A stretch of 18,049 nt of DNA from Chloroflexota bacterium (GCA_019247135.1 JAFAPL010000458.1:1-18049), one strand, 5' to 3'. Positions 1 to 8,209 are shown, numbered from the stretch's first letter. The notes: a model not told the origin generated them from the letters alone. Translations and numbers: made by a program.

Positions 1-284
1 TCGATCACCTTGCAGTAGCGGCTACGAGCATCGCTCGCCCGCAACGCCCGATTGTGGCTACGGTGGACATCGACGAACTCTCTCGCCCGGATTACGCGGA
101 TCCGACTGTCTCGTGCGCTGTAGTGCTCAGCGACATCAGCCGACCCATCGCTGCTTGCATTGTCGACGATGACATACTCCCAATTTGGGTATGTCTGACG
201 CAGGACGCTTTCGATACACTCCGCCAGGTGCTCCGCGCCATTGTATACGGGCGTAACGACACTTACTAAAGGGGCGGGTACCAT
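1..284 (-). CDS. Family 2 glycosyltransferase, N-terminal part (cut by window edge)
   Basis: Reading the minus strand from the ATG at 282-284 gives 94 codons without a stop, running off the window. The product starts MVPAPLVSVVTPVYNG and has the GT2 GT-A signature: a first beta strand ending TPVYNG (residues 11-16), 'SVLRQTYPNWE', then 'VIVDNASSDGS' with the nucleotide-binding Asp at about residue 41. GT2 enzymes transfer a sugar from a nucleotide-sugar at the cytoplasmic face of the membrane; the sugar here cannot be told. The DXD motif and acceptor half lie outside the window. The start is supported by GAGGAT six nt upstream. It is the second gene of a minus-strand operon, 11 nt after the duplicated-domain protein. 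The family assignment is firm and the substrate is unknown. Confidence 0.9.
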   Translation of the reverse strand, partial: MVPAPLVSVVTPVYNGAEHLAECIESVLRQTYPNWEYVIVDNASSDGSADVAEHYSARDSRIRVIRAREFVDVHRSHNRALRASDARSRYCKVI

Positions 285-290
285 CGCTTG

Positions 291-296
291 ATCCTC
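291..296 (-). promoter_or_regulatory. Ribosome binding site of the GT2 at 284
   Basis: GAGGAT on the minus strand, 6 nt before the ATG. It touches the stop codon of the upstream gene (TAG at 298-296), so the two genes are probably translated from one message with tight coupling. Confidence 0.6.
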
Positions 297-1312
297 TATC
301 GATTCGCTGTCACCGGCTCGGGTAGTGGTGCGTCGGAGCCTTTCTCCTGCTCCGGCGTCACACGCTCGAGCCAGGCCTCACGCCAGTACGGATAAATTTC
401 CCTCGGACAGAACCAGCGCGCGGTGCTGTGTTCACCCGAACAGACCACGTTCTCGAGAGTGAGGCAATCGGACTTGAGCTCGATCATCTCACCACTGCGC
501 TCGTCAATAATGCGGCTGACGCGTCTTCTGACACGATAGGTGCCGCCGCAAAACGGAAGCATCTCGTGATCGAACCAGAGTCCACGGGTCTTGCTGTCAG
601 GCGTGAGCGTGGCCGCGATCTCCTCTCGCGATTTGACGCGAACAACTTCGCCAGGCTGGATGTGAAGCGCACGATCCCGCGTCGATTTGCTGCGCGTGCC
701 TCGCAACGGCAGGTTGGATCTGAGCCGGAGCTTGCGGAGCGCTTCCTGCGCCAGAGCACGCGCGCTGATTCGCAGGAATCGCATGAAGGGGACGTTGCCA
801 CAGGTGTACTCTCTCAGGTACGGACGCGGGTCGAACGTGCGCAACCGCTCGGACGCGTCGTGCAGCTCGGTGGCTTGGCAGCGATACCGAATGCCCACCT
901 TCGCTCCGATGTCCGAGCCGCGTGTCGCGTTTTCGTTCGACAAGCGCGCGAGCTCGCGACCTGAGCTCGGGTCTTCGCCTGGCTGACTCGGCGCGTCCGG
1001 CTCAACTCGGCGCAGCCACGATTCTTTCCAGAACAGGCGGCACTCAGCCTGACAGCCTCCGTGCGCGGAACCATCGCATCGCAGATCCTCGAGCATAACG
1101 GCTTCAGGTACTCGCCGACTCCCGGACCAATGCACCGTGTCACAGACCTTCTGCGCACGCTTCGATACGACGAATCGACGACCGGAATACTGCATCATCT
1201 CGCGCATGAAGGGCAGCCCATCAGTCGCACCCTGAGCATCGAGCGTTGCCAGGATCTCACCTGGACTTTTCACCTCCACAATGTCGCCGTTGCGAAGGGT
1301 GTCCTGCCTCAT
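296..1312 (-). CDS. Uncharacterised EPS-cluster protein with a duplicated Cys/His domain
   Basis: 338 residues, no signal peptide and no clear membrane segment. It contains two copies of a domain of about 100 residues. Copy 1 is at about residues 8-105 and copy 2 at about 216-319. Both run 'G-(D/E)-I/V-V-x-V-K-S', then 'ATL', then a Phe-rich 'F..EM(M/L)...GG/GR', a basic 'VxxRxxxV/I' stretch, an 'LE(D/N)(L/V)xC' Cys, a His/Cys cluster, and 'W(K/R)E(S/A)WLxRV'. Copy 1 has C79, H84, C87 and C91; copy 2 has C291, H295 and C302. This suggests metal binding, which is inference. The middle (about 140-195) has a separate block 'FDPRPYLREYTCGNVPFMRFLR'-like, split here as FDPRPYLREYTCGN and VPFMRFLR. 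I recall similar unnamed proteins in other polysaccharide clusters, but no function. The ATG at 1312 is chosen over an upstream in-frame TTG at 1342 because GGAGGT sits 6 nt before it. Confidence 0.8.
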   Translation of the reverse strand: MRQDTLRNGDIVEVKSPGEILATLDAQGATDGLPFMREMMQYSGRRFVVSKRAQKVCDTVHWSGSRRVPEAVMLEDLRCDGSAHGGCQAECRLFWKESWLRRVEPDAPSQPGEDPSSGRELARLSNENATRGSDIGAKVGIRYRCQATELHDASERLRTFDPRPYLREYTCGNVPFMRFLRISARALAQEALRKLRLRSNLPLRGTRSKSTRDRALHIQPGEVVRVKSREEIAATLTPDSKTRGLWFDHEMLPFCGGTYRVRRRVSRIIDERSGEMIELKSDCLTLENVVCSGEHSTARWFCPREIYPYWREAWLERVTPEQEKGSDAPLPEPVTANR

Positions 1313-1318
1313 GTTCGG

Positions 1319-1324
1319 ACCTCC
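1319..1324 (-). promoter_or_regulatory. Strong ribosome binding site deciding the start at 1312
   Basis: GGAGGT on the minus strand, 6 nt upstream of the ATG at 1312. It lies inside the longer TTG-initiated reading frame from 1342 and argues against that longer start. Confidence 0.75.
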
Positions 1325-1497
1325 GAGACCATAGAACGCCAACCAGGGCTTGCCGCTTCATATCTAGACCTGCAGCACTGAGGCCGAATGGGGATCTCGA
1401 CGGTCCAACGTCCCTGCCGCCGACCATCGACTGGACTCGTACTAGCTGTGTCCGGCCTCATTCTTTGCGAAGCCACCCCCGTGGTGTGTAAAGCGAG

Positions 1498-1515
1498 GGT
1501 TAAGAACTGGTTGAG
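1498..1515 (-). promoter_or_regulatory. Putative operator, 11-nt direct repeat (site 1)
   Basis: On the minus strand: CTCAACC, four bases, CTTAACC (core CAACC-N6-TAACC; plus-strand GGTTA at 1498-1502 and GGTTG at 1509-1513). It lies about 185 nt upstream of the duplicated-domain protein start and is oriented towards it. A weak third half-site TTACA follows at the same 11-nt step. Confidence 0.55.
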
Positions 1516-1544
1516 TCGACGGCGCACAACACACACACAACTCG

Positions 1545-1573
1545 GTCAACCCAAACTCAACCGCACGCCAATC
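1545..1573 (+). promoter_or_regulatory. Putative operator, three half-sites at 11-nt steps (site 2)
   Basis: CAACC at 1547, CAACC at 1558 and CAATC at 1569, each exactly 11 nt apart. It ends about 38 nt before the acetyltransferase ATG and faces it. It is one of the best copies of the repeat found upstream of most units in this window. Confidence 0.65.
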
Positions 1574-1611
1574 AATCACGCGCGGCGAACAGCCCACACT
1601 TGCATACGGAA

Positions 1612-2184
1612 ATGGCCCACGCGCTGCGCTTGCCCGAAATCCCCCAGAAAGCCACATTTCAACGCATCCAGCAACGCCTCGAGAAGTCAGGTGTCTGGGA
1701 GCATCTTCTCGGCCTCTGGTTGCGCCGCTACTTTCAGCAAGCCGGTCTGATTGTAGTGCGTGGCTGGTGGCCACTGCCCAGCGTCAAAAACCGCGGCCGG
1801 ATCGCCGTCGAGAACTGTGCTTTTTTCCCAGGCGTGCGGCTTGAATGCGTGGAGGGCGCCAGCATCACGATCGGCAACGGAACCTACCTCAATCGGAATA
1901 CTGAGATCGTCGCTTACCAGCGGGTGTCAATCGGGCGTGACTGCAAGATCGCGCGCGACGTCCTCATCATGGACACGGATCAGCATCCACTGCCGAACGG
2001 GGATCTCGACCGCGCGCCCGTCACAATTGGTAATGACGTATGGATTGGCGCGCGAGCGATCATCCTGAAAGGCGTGACGATTGGCGACCACGCCGTGATC
2101 GGCGCCGGAAGTGTTGTTACCCGAGATATCCCAGCGCGCGCGATCGCAGCGGGTGTGCCCGCGCGGATCCTTCGACACACTTAG
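1612..2184 (+). CDS. Left-handed beta-helix O-acetyltransferase (WcaF/maltose acetyltransferase type)
   Basis: 190 residues from the ATG at 1612; a TTG at 1600 in the same frame would add four residues, and neither has a clear ribosome site. The C-terminal half shows hexapeptide repeats of the left-handed beta-helix fold: 'ITIGNGTYL' (85-93), '[12 protein letters not shown]' (105-116), '[34 protein letters not shown]' region (137-170), ending with the usual '[15 protein letters not shown]' (173-187). His125 in 'DTDQHPLP' matches the catalytic His position of this superfamily. Such enzymes move acetyl from acetyl-CoA to a sugar hydroxyl, so it probably acetylates an EPS sugar or precursor in the cytoplasm. 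The N-terminal 60 residues are variable. It converges on the GT2 at 2199 with 14 nt between stops. The family is firm; the sugar acceptor is inferred only from context. Confidence 0.88.
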   Translation: MAHALRLPEIPQKATFQRIQQRLEKSGVWEHLLGLWLRRYFQQAGLIVVRGWWPLPSVKNRGRIAVENCAFFPGVRLECVEGASITIGNGTYLNRNTEIVAYQRVSIGRDCKIARDVLIMDTDQHPLPNGDLDRAPVTIGNDVWIGARAIILKGVTIGDHAVIGAGSVVTRDIPARAIAAGVPARILRHT

Positions 2185-2198
2185 AGTGGTACGGCAGT

Positions 2199-3152
2199 TT
2201 ATCGACGAGTGCCGGTTGACCCTGCGGCCCGGACGACCTGCCAATATGCAAGACCCAACACCCCCCAGCGTGCGAGTGCGCGTGCGCCAGCTTTCCATTC
2301 GCCGCGGGCAAGTTGGTGCGAAGCCTCGGCTCGCGCGCGTCTGCAAACCAGGCGGAAGGCACTAAGCGCCGCGCGTCGCTGGTCATCGTCGTTCTCGGCC
2401 GACAAAACGCTGCGTTTACGCACCTTGACGTATGCGTCCCGCCAGCGCGAGGTTGTATGTGATGCGGCGCCAGGATAGCGACGCCAGTTGAGCACGACCT
2501 GGTTGACCAGCGCTATGCCGCCGTAACGGGCAATTCGCAAGTGCATATCCCAGTCGTCGCATGGCACCGCTTCGGCAATGTAGTCGCCGACGGTCTCCCG
2601 AACCGACCGGCGCACCAGCATCGTACCGGGGGTTACAGGGTAGTTCTCTACGAGCAGTGCGTTGAAGGTCGTCGGTGCATCAGGTGGCAACTCCACCAGC
2701 CCTGTCTTGCGCACCTCGTGTCGCCGAAGCATGGCCTGTTCGAGATCATCGCCTGGGATTGGTTGACCGTCTGGATCGACACTCCGCGCCAGCCCATGGG
2801 CGGCGGGTGCCGCGGGATCCTTCTCCAGAGCCCGCGTCAGGACCTCGAGCGCATTGGCCTCCCACACGTCATCATTGTCGAGGAAGATGACAAATTCGGA
2901 ACTGCTTGTGCTCGCGGCCAGACCTCGGTTCCTTGCGCGTGCCGTCCCACCGTTTGTGCCTTCTACCACACGAATGCGCCTGTCCCAACCCGCATATTCG
3001 CGAGCGATGCTGACCGTCTGATCGCGCGAGCCGTCGTCGAAGAGCACCAGCTCCCAGTCAGCGAACGTCTGGCGAAGTACGCTGTCGACTACCTGTCGAA
3101 GGTAGGCCTCGCAATTGAACATTGGAACGATCACCGAGATGCGCGGTCCCAC
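2199..3152 (-). CDS. Family 2 glycosyltransferase
   Basis: 317 residues. GT-A fold signature: 'ISVIVPMFN' (5-13), 'SVLRQTFADWELVLFDDGS' (24-42) with the nucleotide-binding Asp39/Asp40, 'GGTARARNRGL' (68-78), and 'VIFLDNDDVW' (88-97) giving the DXD-type metal site D92-D94. A later 'PCDDWDMHLRIARYG' supplies the acidic motif expected of the acceptor side. It has no transmembrane domain, only an Arg-rich C-terminus that may sit on the membrane. The start is GTG at 3152; no ATG exists between it and the upstream in-frame stop, and the distance to the first strand is typical. No good ribosome site is seen. It probably adds one sugar of the EPS repeat unit. It is divergent from the flippase, sharing a 118-nt control region. 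Confidence 0.88.
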   Translation of the reverse strand: MGPRISVIVPMFNCEAYLRQVVDSVLRQTFADWELVLFDDGSRDQTVSIAREYAGWDRRIRVVEGTNGGTARARNRGLAASTSSSEFVIFLDNDDVWEANALEVLTRALEKDPAAPAAHGLARSVDPDGQPIPGDDLEQAMLRRHEVRKTGLVELPPDAPTTFNALLVENYPVTPGTMLVRRSVRETVGDYIAEAVPCDDWDMHLRIARYGGIALVNQVVLNWRRYPGAASHTTSRWRDAYVKVRKRSVLSAENDDDQRRAALSAFRLVCRRARAEASHQLARGEWKAGARALARWGVLGLAYWQVVRAAGSTGTRR

Positions 3153-3205
3153 GGGATAGAGGTTATAGACGCCCGCGTCGTCTCCGATCAGGATTTCCTG
3201 GTGTA

Positions 3206-3234
3206 CTCAACCAAACCTCAATCGCGACCGAATC
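3206..3234 (+). promoter_or_regulatory. Putative operator, three half-sites at 11-nt steps (site 3)
   Basis: CAACC at 3208, CAATC at 3219 and GAATC at 3230, 11 nt apart, the first preceded by CT. It is located in the flippase/GT2 divergent region and faces the flippase. A -10-like AATACT (3256-3261) lies 20 nt after the last hexamer, close to the ATG at 3271, so the leader would be very short. Confidence 0.6.
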
Positions 3235-3270
3235 CACCCCGGGCAGGCAGCACGTAATACTCATTCGCAC

Positions 3271-4842
3271 ATGGCCATCGCGGAAGCACCTGAGCCACAC
3301 CTCGCCGCCGAGTCGAAGACGCAGGGTACCGCGGATTCTGCACGCGTCACTTCGCCAATGCAGGCAGTGGCAAGGGGTGCCTTCGCTCTGCTAACGACTC
3401 AACCGCTGACATGGGCGACCAGTCTGATTGGTGTTGCGCTCTTGCCGCGCTACCTCGGCGACGTTGCGCTCGGCCAAGTATCGCTCGCGTTTACGCTCGC
3501 CAATATTGCGGCACCTGTAGTAAGTCTCGGATTGCTGGAGTACCTTTCGCGCAGCCTCGCGAGTCGATCTCCAAATACTGAGCGCGACGCGTCAGTCGCG
3601 TGGCTCATTATGACAGTGGCGGCAGCCCTTGCGGCTGTCTTGCTTGGTCTCTTCGCGCACGTCTTCCAATTGCAGGTGGGAAGCACAGCGATACTGTTCG
3701 CGGCAATGGGTCAAATCGTACTCACGCCGACACAGGGTTTGCTTCTGACCCTGTTGCGTGGAAGCGAGCGCATGGGTCGTTTCGCAATTGTGAGTTCGCT
3801 CACTGCGAGCGCCAGCGCGCTGATACCACTTCTTGTGCTAGTCGCAGGTGGCGGGGTGAATGGCTACGCGCTGGCAACTCTTCTGGTGCTCTTCGGATGC
3901 CTGGTTGTTAGCTGGCGGACTTCGGGCATTCGACTGCCGCGTGCGGGGTTCACCGCGCCGGTCGCTTTGGCGCTGATCCCTGCGGGGTTGCCATTCCTGG
4001 GCTGGAATCTGACAATGCAGTTCTACGGCCAGATCGACAGGATAATGCTGGGGCTGTTGGCCCCTGTTCAAGTAGTGGGCTGGTACGCCGCGGCAACTCG
4101 CATCATCGGAGTTCCTGTCTTCATTCCGCTGCTAATTGTCACGCCCCTGTTCCCGGCATTGACCCGCTGCCGTGAAGACAAACATGTATTTCGGCACACC
4201 CTGAATACAAGCCTGCGCGGCGCACTTCTGGTTACCGCGCCTTTCTGTGCTGCAACTGCTGCCGCCGCGCCGGTCATCCCCCAGTTGTTGGGCTGGCCTG
4301 AGGAGTTCAACCAGACGGTCCTCCCGATGACGATACTCGCCCCCAACCTGACGATTGTTGCTTTCGACATGATGCTCGGCACCGCCCTTATGGCGCTCGG
4401 CCGCGAACGTAAATGGCTGCTCGTCGGGGTTATTGCAGCGGTTGTTAACCCGAGCGCAAATGTCGTCGCGATCCCATTTGCTCAGTCCGTCTGGGGCAAT
4501 GGCAGCATAGGCTGCGCTACAGTCGCCGTGATTACGGAACTGGTCATGCTGGTGGGCGGTTTGATCCTCATTCCACGCGGTGTGCTCGACAGGGCACTCG
4601 TTTCCATTGCCGTTCGGACGCTGATCGCCGGCGGCGGGTTTGTGGTGATCACACGACTACTCCTCGGTTCGCCCTTGAGAGTCGAGCTTGACCTCGCGAT
4701 TGGCACGGCCATGTTCATTGCAAGTCTGCTTGTCCTGCGCCTGGTCGGACGGTCCGATGTTCGACAGGTCTGGCAGTTCGCGACGAGCCTGCTGCGGTCG
4801 AGAGCTGGCCGCTCGGCCCAACCGCTTCTCAACCACGGCTAG
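3271..4842 (+). CDS. Wzx-like polysaccharide flippase (MOP/MATE superfamily)
   Basis: 523 residues with a polar N-terminus of about 30 residues and then about 12 or more hydrophobic segments across the whole length, the pattern of O-antigen/teichoic-acid type lipid-linked oligosaccharide flippases. Family-like features include 'LLPRYLGDVALGQVSLAFTLANIAAPVVSLGL' near the start (the early helix 1-2 region, with the typical 'YLG...G..S/N....' loop), 'QFYGQIDRIMLGLL' in the middle (a polar helix with Gln/Asp) and 'GWYAAATRI' following it, which is a conserved pattern in this superfamily. It probably moves undecaprenyl-linked repeat units across the inner membrane. The ATG at 3271 has no strong ribosome site; a Met at residue 30 is a possible alternative. 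It is followed by an acyltransferase 28 nt downstream on the same strand, and the next operator copy lies inside its 3' end. Confidence 0.88.
   Translation: MAIAEAPEPHLAAESKTQGTADSARVTSPMQAVARGAFALLTTQPLTWATSLIGVALLPRYLGDVALGQVSLAFTLANIAAPVVSLGLLEYLSRSLASRSPNTERDASVAWLIMTVAAALAAVLLGLFAHVFQLQVGSTAILFAAMGQIVLTPTQGLLLTLLRGSERMGRFAIVSSLTASASALIPLLVLVAGGGVNGYALATLLVLFGCLVVSWRTSGIRLPRAGFTAPVALALIPAGLPFLGWNLTMQFYGQIDRIMLGLLAPVQVVGWYAAATRIIGVPVFIPLLIVTPLFPALTRCREDKHVFRHTLNTSLRGALLVTAPFCAATAAAAPVIPQLLGWPEEFNQTVLPMTILAPNLTIVAFDMMLGTALMALGRERKWLLVGVIAAVVNPSANVVAIPFAQSVWGNGSIGCATVAVITELVMLVGGLILIPRGVLDRALVSIAVRTLIAGGGFVVITRLLLGSPLRVELDLAIGTAMFIASLLVLRLVGRSDVRQVWQFATSLLRSRAGRSAQPLLNHG
4817..4834 (+). promoter_or_regulatory. 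Putative operator inside the flippase 3' end (site 4)
   Basis: CAACC at 4819 and CAACC at 4830, a perfect pair 11 nt apart, 37 nt before the acyltransferase ATG. It overlaps the last codons of the flippase, so the acyltransferase probably has its own promoter besides readthrough. An AGCCC sits at the third step (4841). Confidence 0.6.
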
Positions 4843-4870
4843 CCCACATTCGCGCTTGCTGTCAACCACC

Positions 4871-6166
4871 ATGGGCGACGTGCCTGCGGCTCTCGAGCAC
4901 CAGCCTGGCCAGACCGCGCGCCTCCGTCTGACCGGACTCAGGGATGCTGCCTGGACGGAGATGCGTCAATACAGTCTCGGACGCACCTTTGATCCGCGTT
5001 CAAACAGCATTGGGTTTCTGCGTTTGCTGCTGGCGCTTCTGGTCATTGTCAATCACGTCTATCCACTGGGCGGCTTCGGTTCCCAGGAGGATCCACTGTA
5101 CGACTTCACCCGCGGACAGGTCGACATTGGCGCCATTGCTGTGGGGGGATTCTTCGTTCTTAGCGGGTTCTTGATTACCGGCAGTTTCCTCGCAAACCCG
5201 CGACTGCTGGACTTTTTCTGGCGACGGGCTTTGCGAATCTTTCCCGGGTACTGGATGTGCCTGGTCGTCGTAGCCTGCCTCTTTGCTCCGTTCGCCTGGT
5301 GGACCGAGCATGGAGACACCTTCGGTGTGTTCTCTACACCCTATGACTCGCCGTGGAACTTCATTCGTTCCAACTGGCACCTGACCCTCCGCCAGTTGAA
5401 CATCGCCGGCCTGTGGTCCTCGACTCCGTATGCACACTCTATTCATGATATGGCGGCCGATGGACCCCTCTGGACCCTGTACGCGGAGTTTCAATGTTAC
5501 GTCGGGACGGCGCTCGTCGGTTTGATCGGACTCCGTTTTCGCCGACGTTGGCTCCTGCTAGTGTTCGCGTTGTTGGTCGGCGTTGCAAGGGCGACGTCGG
5601 ACTTATCACCCGCCCTCGCCGCAGAATTCCTGCATCACCTTCCGCCGCGCGTCAATACCGAGCTGTTTTCGCGTTTGACGTTCCAGTTTATTGTCGGTGC
5701 CGTCTTCTTCGTCTACCGAGATCGCCTCATCATTTCAAGATGGTCCGCTGTCGCGGCCCTGGTTGTCGCGATAACGACAATTCTCGCCGGCGTCTACCCC
5801 GGCGTCGGCGAAGTCTGCACTGCCTATTTGTGGATCTGGCTCGCCGTCCATTTGCCACTTCGTCGAGTCGACTCGCGGGGCGACTTTTCATACGGAGTAT
5901 ACATTTACGCGTGGCCAGTCCAGCAGGCGCTCGCGCTGTACGGTCTGTATCGTTGGGGTGTTGTTCCTTTCCTGGTCCTGAGTGTGCTGTTCACGATGCC
6001 GTTTGCGATGGCAAGCTGGTACTTCGTCGAGCGGCCAGCGCTGTCGCTCAAGTGGATCTCGCCTTCCATGCTACTAGCCGGACTGCCAGCGCGACTGACG
6101 GCGTGGATGGCTTGGCAGAGCCCCGCTCCAGCTCAGCCGGGACAGCCCCACTCAGGATCGAATTGA
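4871..6166 (+). CDS. Membrane acyltransferase 3 (OafA/YrhL type)
   Basis: 431 residues from ATG 4871, with about ten hydrophobic segments. It has the acyltransferase 3 hallmarks: 'NSIGFLRLLLALLVIVNHVYPLGGFG' region (45-70, split over the first helix) with the likely catalytic His62, 'GGFFVLSGFLITGSF' for the next helix, the Arg motif 'FFWRRALRIFPGYW', and 'GPLWTLYAEFQCYVG' in the middle. Such proteins move acetyl or other acyl groups from the cytoplasm onto glycans at the membrane. The frame is open upstream into the flippase gene, so the start is uncertain: 4871 follows the flippase stop by 28 nt, while ATG 4961 would begin 'MRQYSLGRTFDPRSNS', close to where related proteins begin. The C-terminus is soluble and Pro-rich. 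It is probably cotranscribed with the GT2 47 nt downstream. Confidence 0.88.
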   Translation: MGDVPAALEHQPGQTARLRLTGLRDAAWTEMRQYSLGRTFDPRSNSIGFLRLLLALLVIVNHVYPLGGFGSQEDPLYDFTRGQVDIGAIAVGGFFVLSGFLITGSFLANPRLLDFFWRRALRIFPGYWMCLVVVACLFAPFAWWTEHGDTFGVFSTPYDSPWNFIRSNWHLTLRQLNIAGLWSSTPYAHSIHDMAADGPLWTLYAEFQCYVGTALVGLIGLRFRRRWLLLVFALLVGVARATSDLSPALAAEFLHHLPPRVNTELFSRLTFQFIVGAVFFVYRDRLIISRWSAVAALVVAITTILAGVYPGVGEVCTAYLWIWLAVHLPLRRVDSRGDFSYGVYIYAWPVQQALALYGLYRWGVVPFLVLSVLFTMPFAMASWYFVERPALSLKWISPSMLLAGLPARLTAWMAWQSPAPAQPGQPHSGSN

Positions 6167-6213
6167 CCCCCTGAATTCAGGTTTGCACGCCAGAAAGGCC
6201 TTCAAACTCACGC

Positions 6214-7191
6214 ATGACGAAAATCTCCGCGATCATCTCTACACGCAATCGGCCTGAACTCATCGGCGGAGCAGTTCGCAGCATCCTCGCGAATATATAT
6301 TCCAACTTTGACGTGGTCGTCGTCGATCAGAGCGACGACGATCTTACGCGGGCGGTCGTGTGCGAGCTCGCAGCATCACATAACAACCTGCGCTACGTGC
6401 ACACCGCCATTCCTGGGGTGTCCCGCGCCCGCAACCTCGGCGTGCACCGGACAGGCGGTGAGGTAGTCGCATTTACGGACGATGATTGCGTCGTCGCGCC
6501 AGATTGGCTCAGCAGCATCAACGCCGCGTTCGAAGACGATCCCGAAGTTGGCATGCTGTACGGTCAGGTCCTGCGGCCGGTCGACTCAGTTACTGACGAC
6601 GGTATCCTACCAACCCTCGAATTCGAGAATGCCTTTCAGATCGACCGCCGCACCGGCTTCAGACTCTTTGGGATGACTGCCAATTTCGCTGCTCGCCGTT
6701 TTGCGTTCGAGCAGGTTGGCGGCTTCGATGAGGTTCTCGGCCCGGGCGCAGCACTCAACTCCGGCGAAGATTTCGATTTCCAGTACCGCGCGTTTCTTGC
6801 CGGCGTGACTATCGCGGTACGACCGGAAGTGAGAGTGGATCATTACGGCTTTCGCGATTCGCAACAATGGAATGAGACGCAGCATCGCTATGGTTCCGGC
6901 GACGCAGCTTTTTACCTGAAGCATGTGCGTTGTGGTGATCCATTCGCATGTGCGATGCTGGTCCGCAGGGTTGGACGAGTGTCCGCGCGAGAATTGCTCA
7001 GCTGGCTCGGCATCCGCCGGCGCGGATCCTTTGCGGTGTATCTGCGAGCTTACGTCGATGGAACCCGCGAAAGCCTGCGGTTTGGTGTCGATCGCCGCAG
7101 CCGGCTCTATCGTGACACCCACGCGCCGCGAAACGCGTCACGAGTGTCACTCTGTCGTATTCCTCGCGCGGCAAGCTCGCGACGATCTTGA
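6214..7191 (+). CDS. Family 2 glycosyltransferase
   Basis: 325 residues starting at ATG 6214. GT-A signature: 'ISAIISTRNRPELI' (4-17), 'FDVVVVDQSDDD' (32-43), 'GVSRARNLGVHRTGGEVVAFTDDDCVV' region with the DXD site D89-D91, then 'GGFDEVLGPGAALNSGEDFDFQYRA', where 'GED' is the acceptor-side acidic motif of bacterial GT2 proteins. The C-terminal 80 residues are basic and variable, without clear membrane helices. The ribosome site is weak (AAAGG, about 16 nt upstream). No operator copy lies in the 47-nt gap, so it is probably transcribed with the acyltransferase before it. It converges on the GT2 at 7229 with 37 nt between stops. A sugar-adding step in EPS assembly is inferred from context. Confidence 0.88.
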   Translation: MTKISAIISTRNRPELIGGAVRSILANIYSNFDVVVVDQSDDDLTRAVVCELAASHNNLRYVHTAIPGVSRARNLGVHRTGGEVVAFTDDDCVVAPDWLSSINAAFEDDPEVGMLYGQVLRPVDSVTDDGILPTLEFENAFQIDRRTGFRLFGMTANFAARRFAFEQVGGFDEVLGPGAALNSGEDFDFQYRAFLAGVTIAVRPEVRVDHYGFRDSQQWNETQHRYGSGDAAFYLKHVRCGDPFACAMLVRRVGRVSARELLSWLGIRRRGSFAVYLRAYVDGTRESLRFGVDRRSRLYRDTHAPRNASRVSLCRIPRAASSRRS

Positions 7192-7228
7192 GGAGGCGTG
7201 TACCTGCCGAAGCCGCCGCCCAGTTCGA

Positions 7229-8209
7229 TCAGCTTGTCGAGCGCCTGTAAGCGTTGACCAGTCCAGCCAAACCGATTAATCGGGCTGCAGCCCGTGCATA
7301 GCCTCGGGCCGCTGGCCAGAGCCGTCCTTTGCTTAGATCACGGGTAGCTTCTCCACACGCGAACCAAGGCAGCAGGACCCGCTGTCGGAAACGCCATGCT
7401 TGTTCAATTCGCTCTCGTTCGATTGGCGCGAGGTCACGTCGTCTCAACCACGTGCCGAAGAGTTTGTCCTGCTGACTCCAGTAGTTGGCCACATCTGTCG
7501 AAGCTTGGCTGCCGTGGGTACGCCAACTCACGAGCGTGCGAGGAACGCGCCACACCTCGGCCACAAGGGCGAGACGCAGCGCCAGGTCCCAATCTTCCGC
7601 CGATTGGCCGAAACCTTCCGTCCAACCACCGGCCCGATCAAACACTGAGCGGCGGATCAGCATCGTCGATGGTAAGCATCCACTCCAACAGGCGAAGAGT
7701 GTCTCGAAAGGCGTGACAGGTTCATCATCACGTAGCCTACGGAATCCCAGACCATGTGGCACATACCGGGCCACTTCTGTTCCCGCGTAAGCGTCGGTTT
7801 TCACAACCACACCCAGCTCGTCCACAGATCTCGCCCGGCAAAATGCCATCCCGATCTGCGGGCGTCGCTCTAAGGTCTCCACCATAACGTCCAACATCTC
7901 GCGATCCAACAGGTCGTCCTGATCGAGAAACAGTAAGTACTCAACGCCATCGTCAGCTCGCCGGGCGCCGGCATTTCGCGCGGCACACACGCCGAAATTC
8001 GACTGTTTGAGCACGCGTATACGTCCATCCGAGCAAGCCATCTCGGTCGCGATCTCCCCGCTCGCGTCCGGACTGCCGTCGTCAACGACGATCAACTGCC
8101 AGTGCCTGAACGTCGACCGCCGCACACTTTCAAGTGTTTCCGCGATGAACCGCTCTCCTCCATATGCCGGAACGACGACGGCAACGAGAGCATGAGGTTC
8201 GGACAACAT
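7229..8209 (-). CDS. Family 2 glycosyltransferase
   Basis: 326 residues from ATG 8209. GT-A motifs: 'VAVVVPAYGGERFI' (9-22), 'WQLIVVDDGSPDASG' (37-51) with D43/D44, 'NFGVCAARNAGARRA' (71-85), and 'LLFLDQDDLLD' with D96-D99 as the DXD region. 'CWSGCLPSTMLIRRSVFDRAGGWTE' and 'SAEDWDLALRLAL' follow, the latter giving the conserved 'ED' acceptor motif. It resembles the GT2 at 2199 in layout, ending in an Arg-rich C-terminal helix with no membrane segment. A weak GAG lies about 6 nt before the start. Its upstream region shows only a poor operator-like pair (plus 8318-8333, CAACC-N6-CGATC on the minus strand). Confidence 0.88.
   Translation of the reverse strand: MLSEPHALVAVVVPAYGGERFIAETLESVRRSTFRHWQLIVVDDGSPDASGEIATEMACSDGRIRVLKQSNFGVCAARNAGARRADDGVEYLLFLDQDDLLDREMLDVMVETLERRPQIGMAFCRARSVDELGVVVKTDAYAGTEVARYVPHGLGFRRLRDDEPVTPFETLFACWSGCLPSTMLIRRSVFDRAGGWTEGFGQSAEDWDLALRLALVAEVWRVPRTLVSWRTHGSQASTDVANYWSQQDKLFGTWLRRRDLAPIERERIEQAWRFRQRVLLPWFACGEATRDLSKGRLWPAARGYARAAARLIGLAGLVNAYRRSTS

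Larger units (their letters stand above)
1313..1611. other. Divergent intergenic region with two operator copies
   Basis: This separates the minus-strand operon (start 1312) from the acetyltransferase (start 1612). It holds two opposite-facing CAACC-N6-CAACC type repeats, 1498-1515 for the left gene and 1545-1573 for the right gene, a short CA run at about 1525-1540, and no convincing gene. In the leftward direction a -10-like AAGAAT (plus 1460-1465) lies about 20 nt beyond the last half-site. Confidence 0.5.

Noticed and set aside
428..964. 178-codon plus-strand frame
   Set aside because: Antisense to the duplicated-domain gene, which has a strong ribosome site and internal repeat structure; no features of its own.
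1521..1541. CA-rich run as a possible repeat element
   Set aside because: A short simple-sequence stretch with no unit repeated elsewhere.
2541..3257. 238-codon plus-strand frame
   Set aside because: Antisense shadow of the GT2 at 2199-3152, whose motifs are complete on the other strand.
4688..4870. N-terminal extension of the acyltransferase frame into the flippase gene
   Set aside because: It overlaps the flippase C-terminus in another frame and encodes Ser/Arg/Cys-rich sequence unlike the family; the start was placed at 4871.
5494..6174. 226-codon plus-strand frame
   Set aside because: Overlaps the acyltransferase 3 gene in another frame; Arg-rich with no domain.
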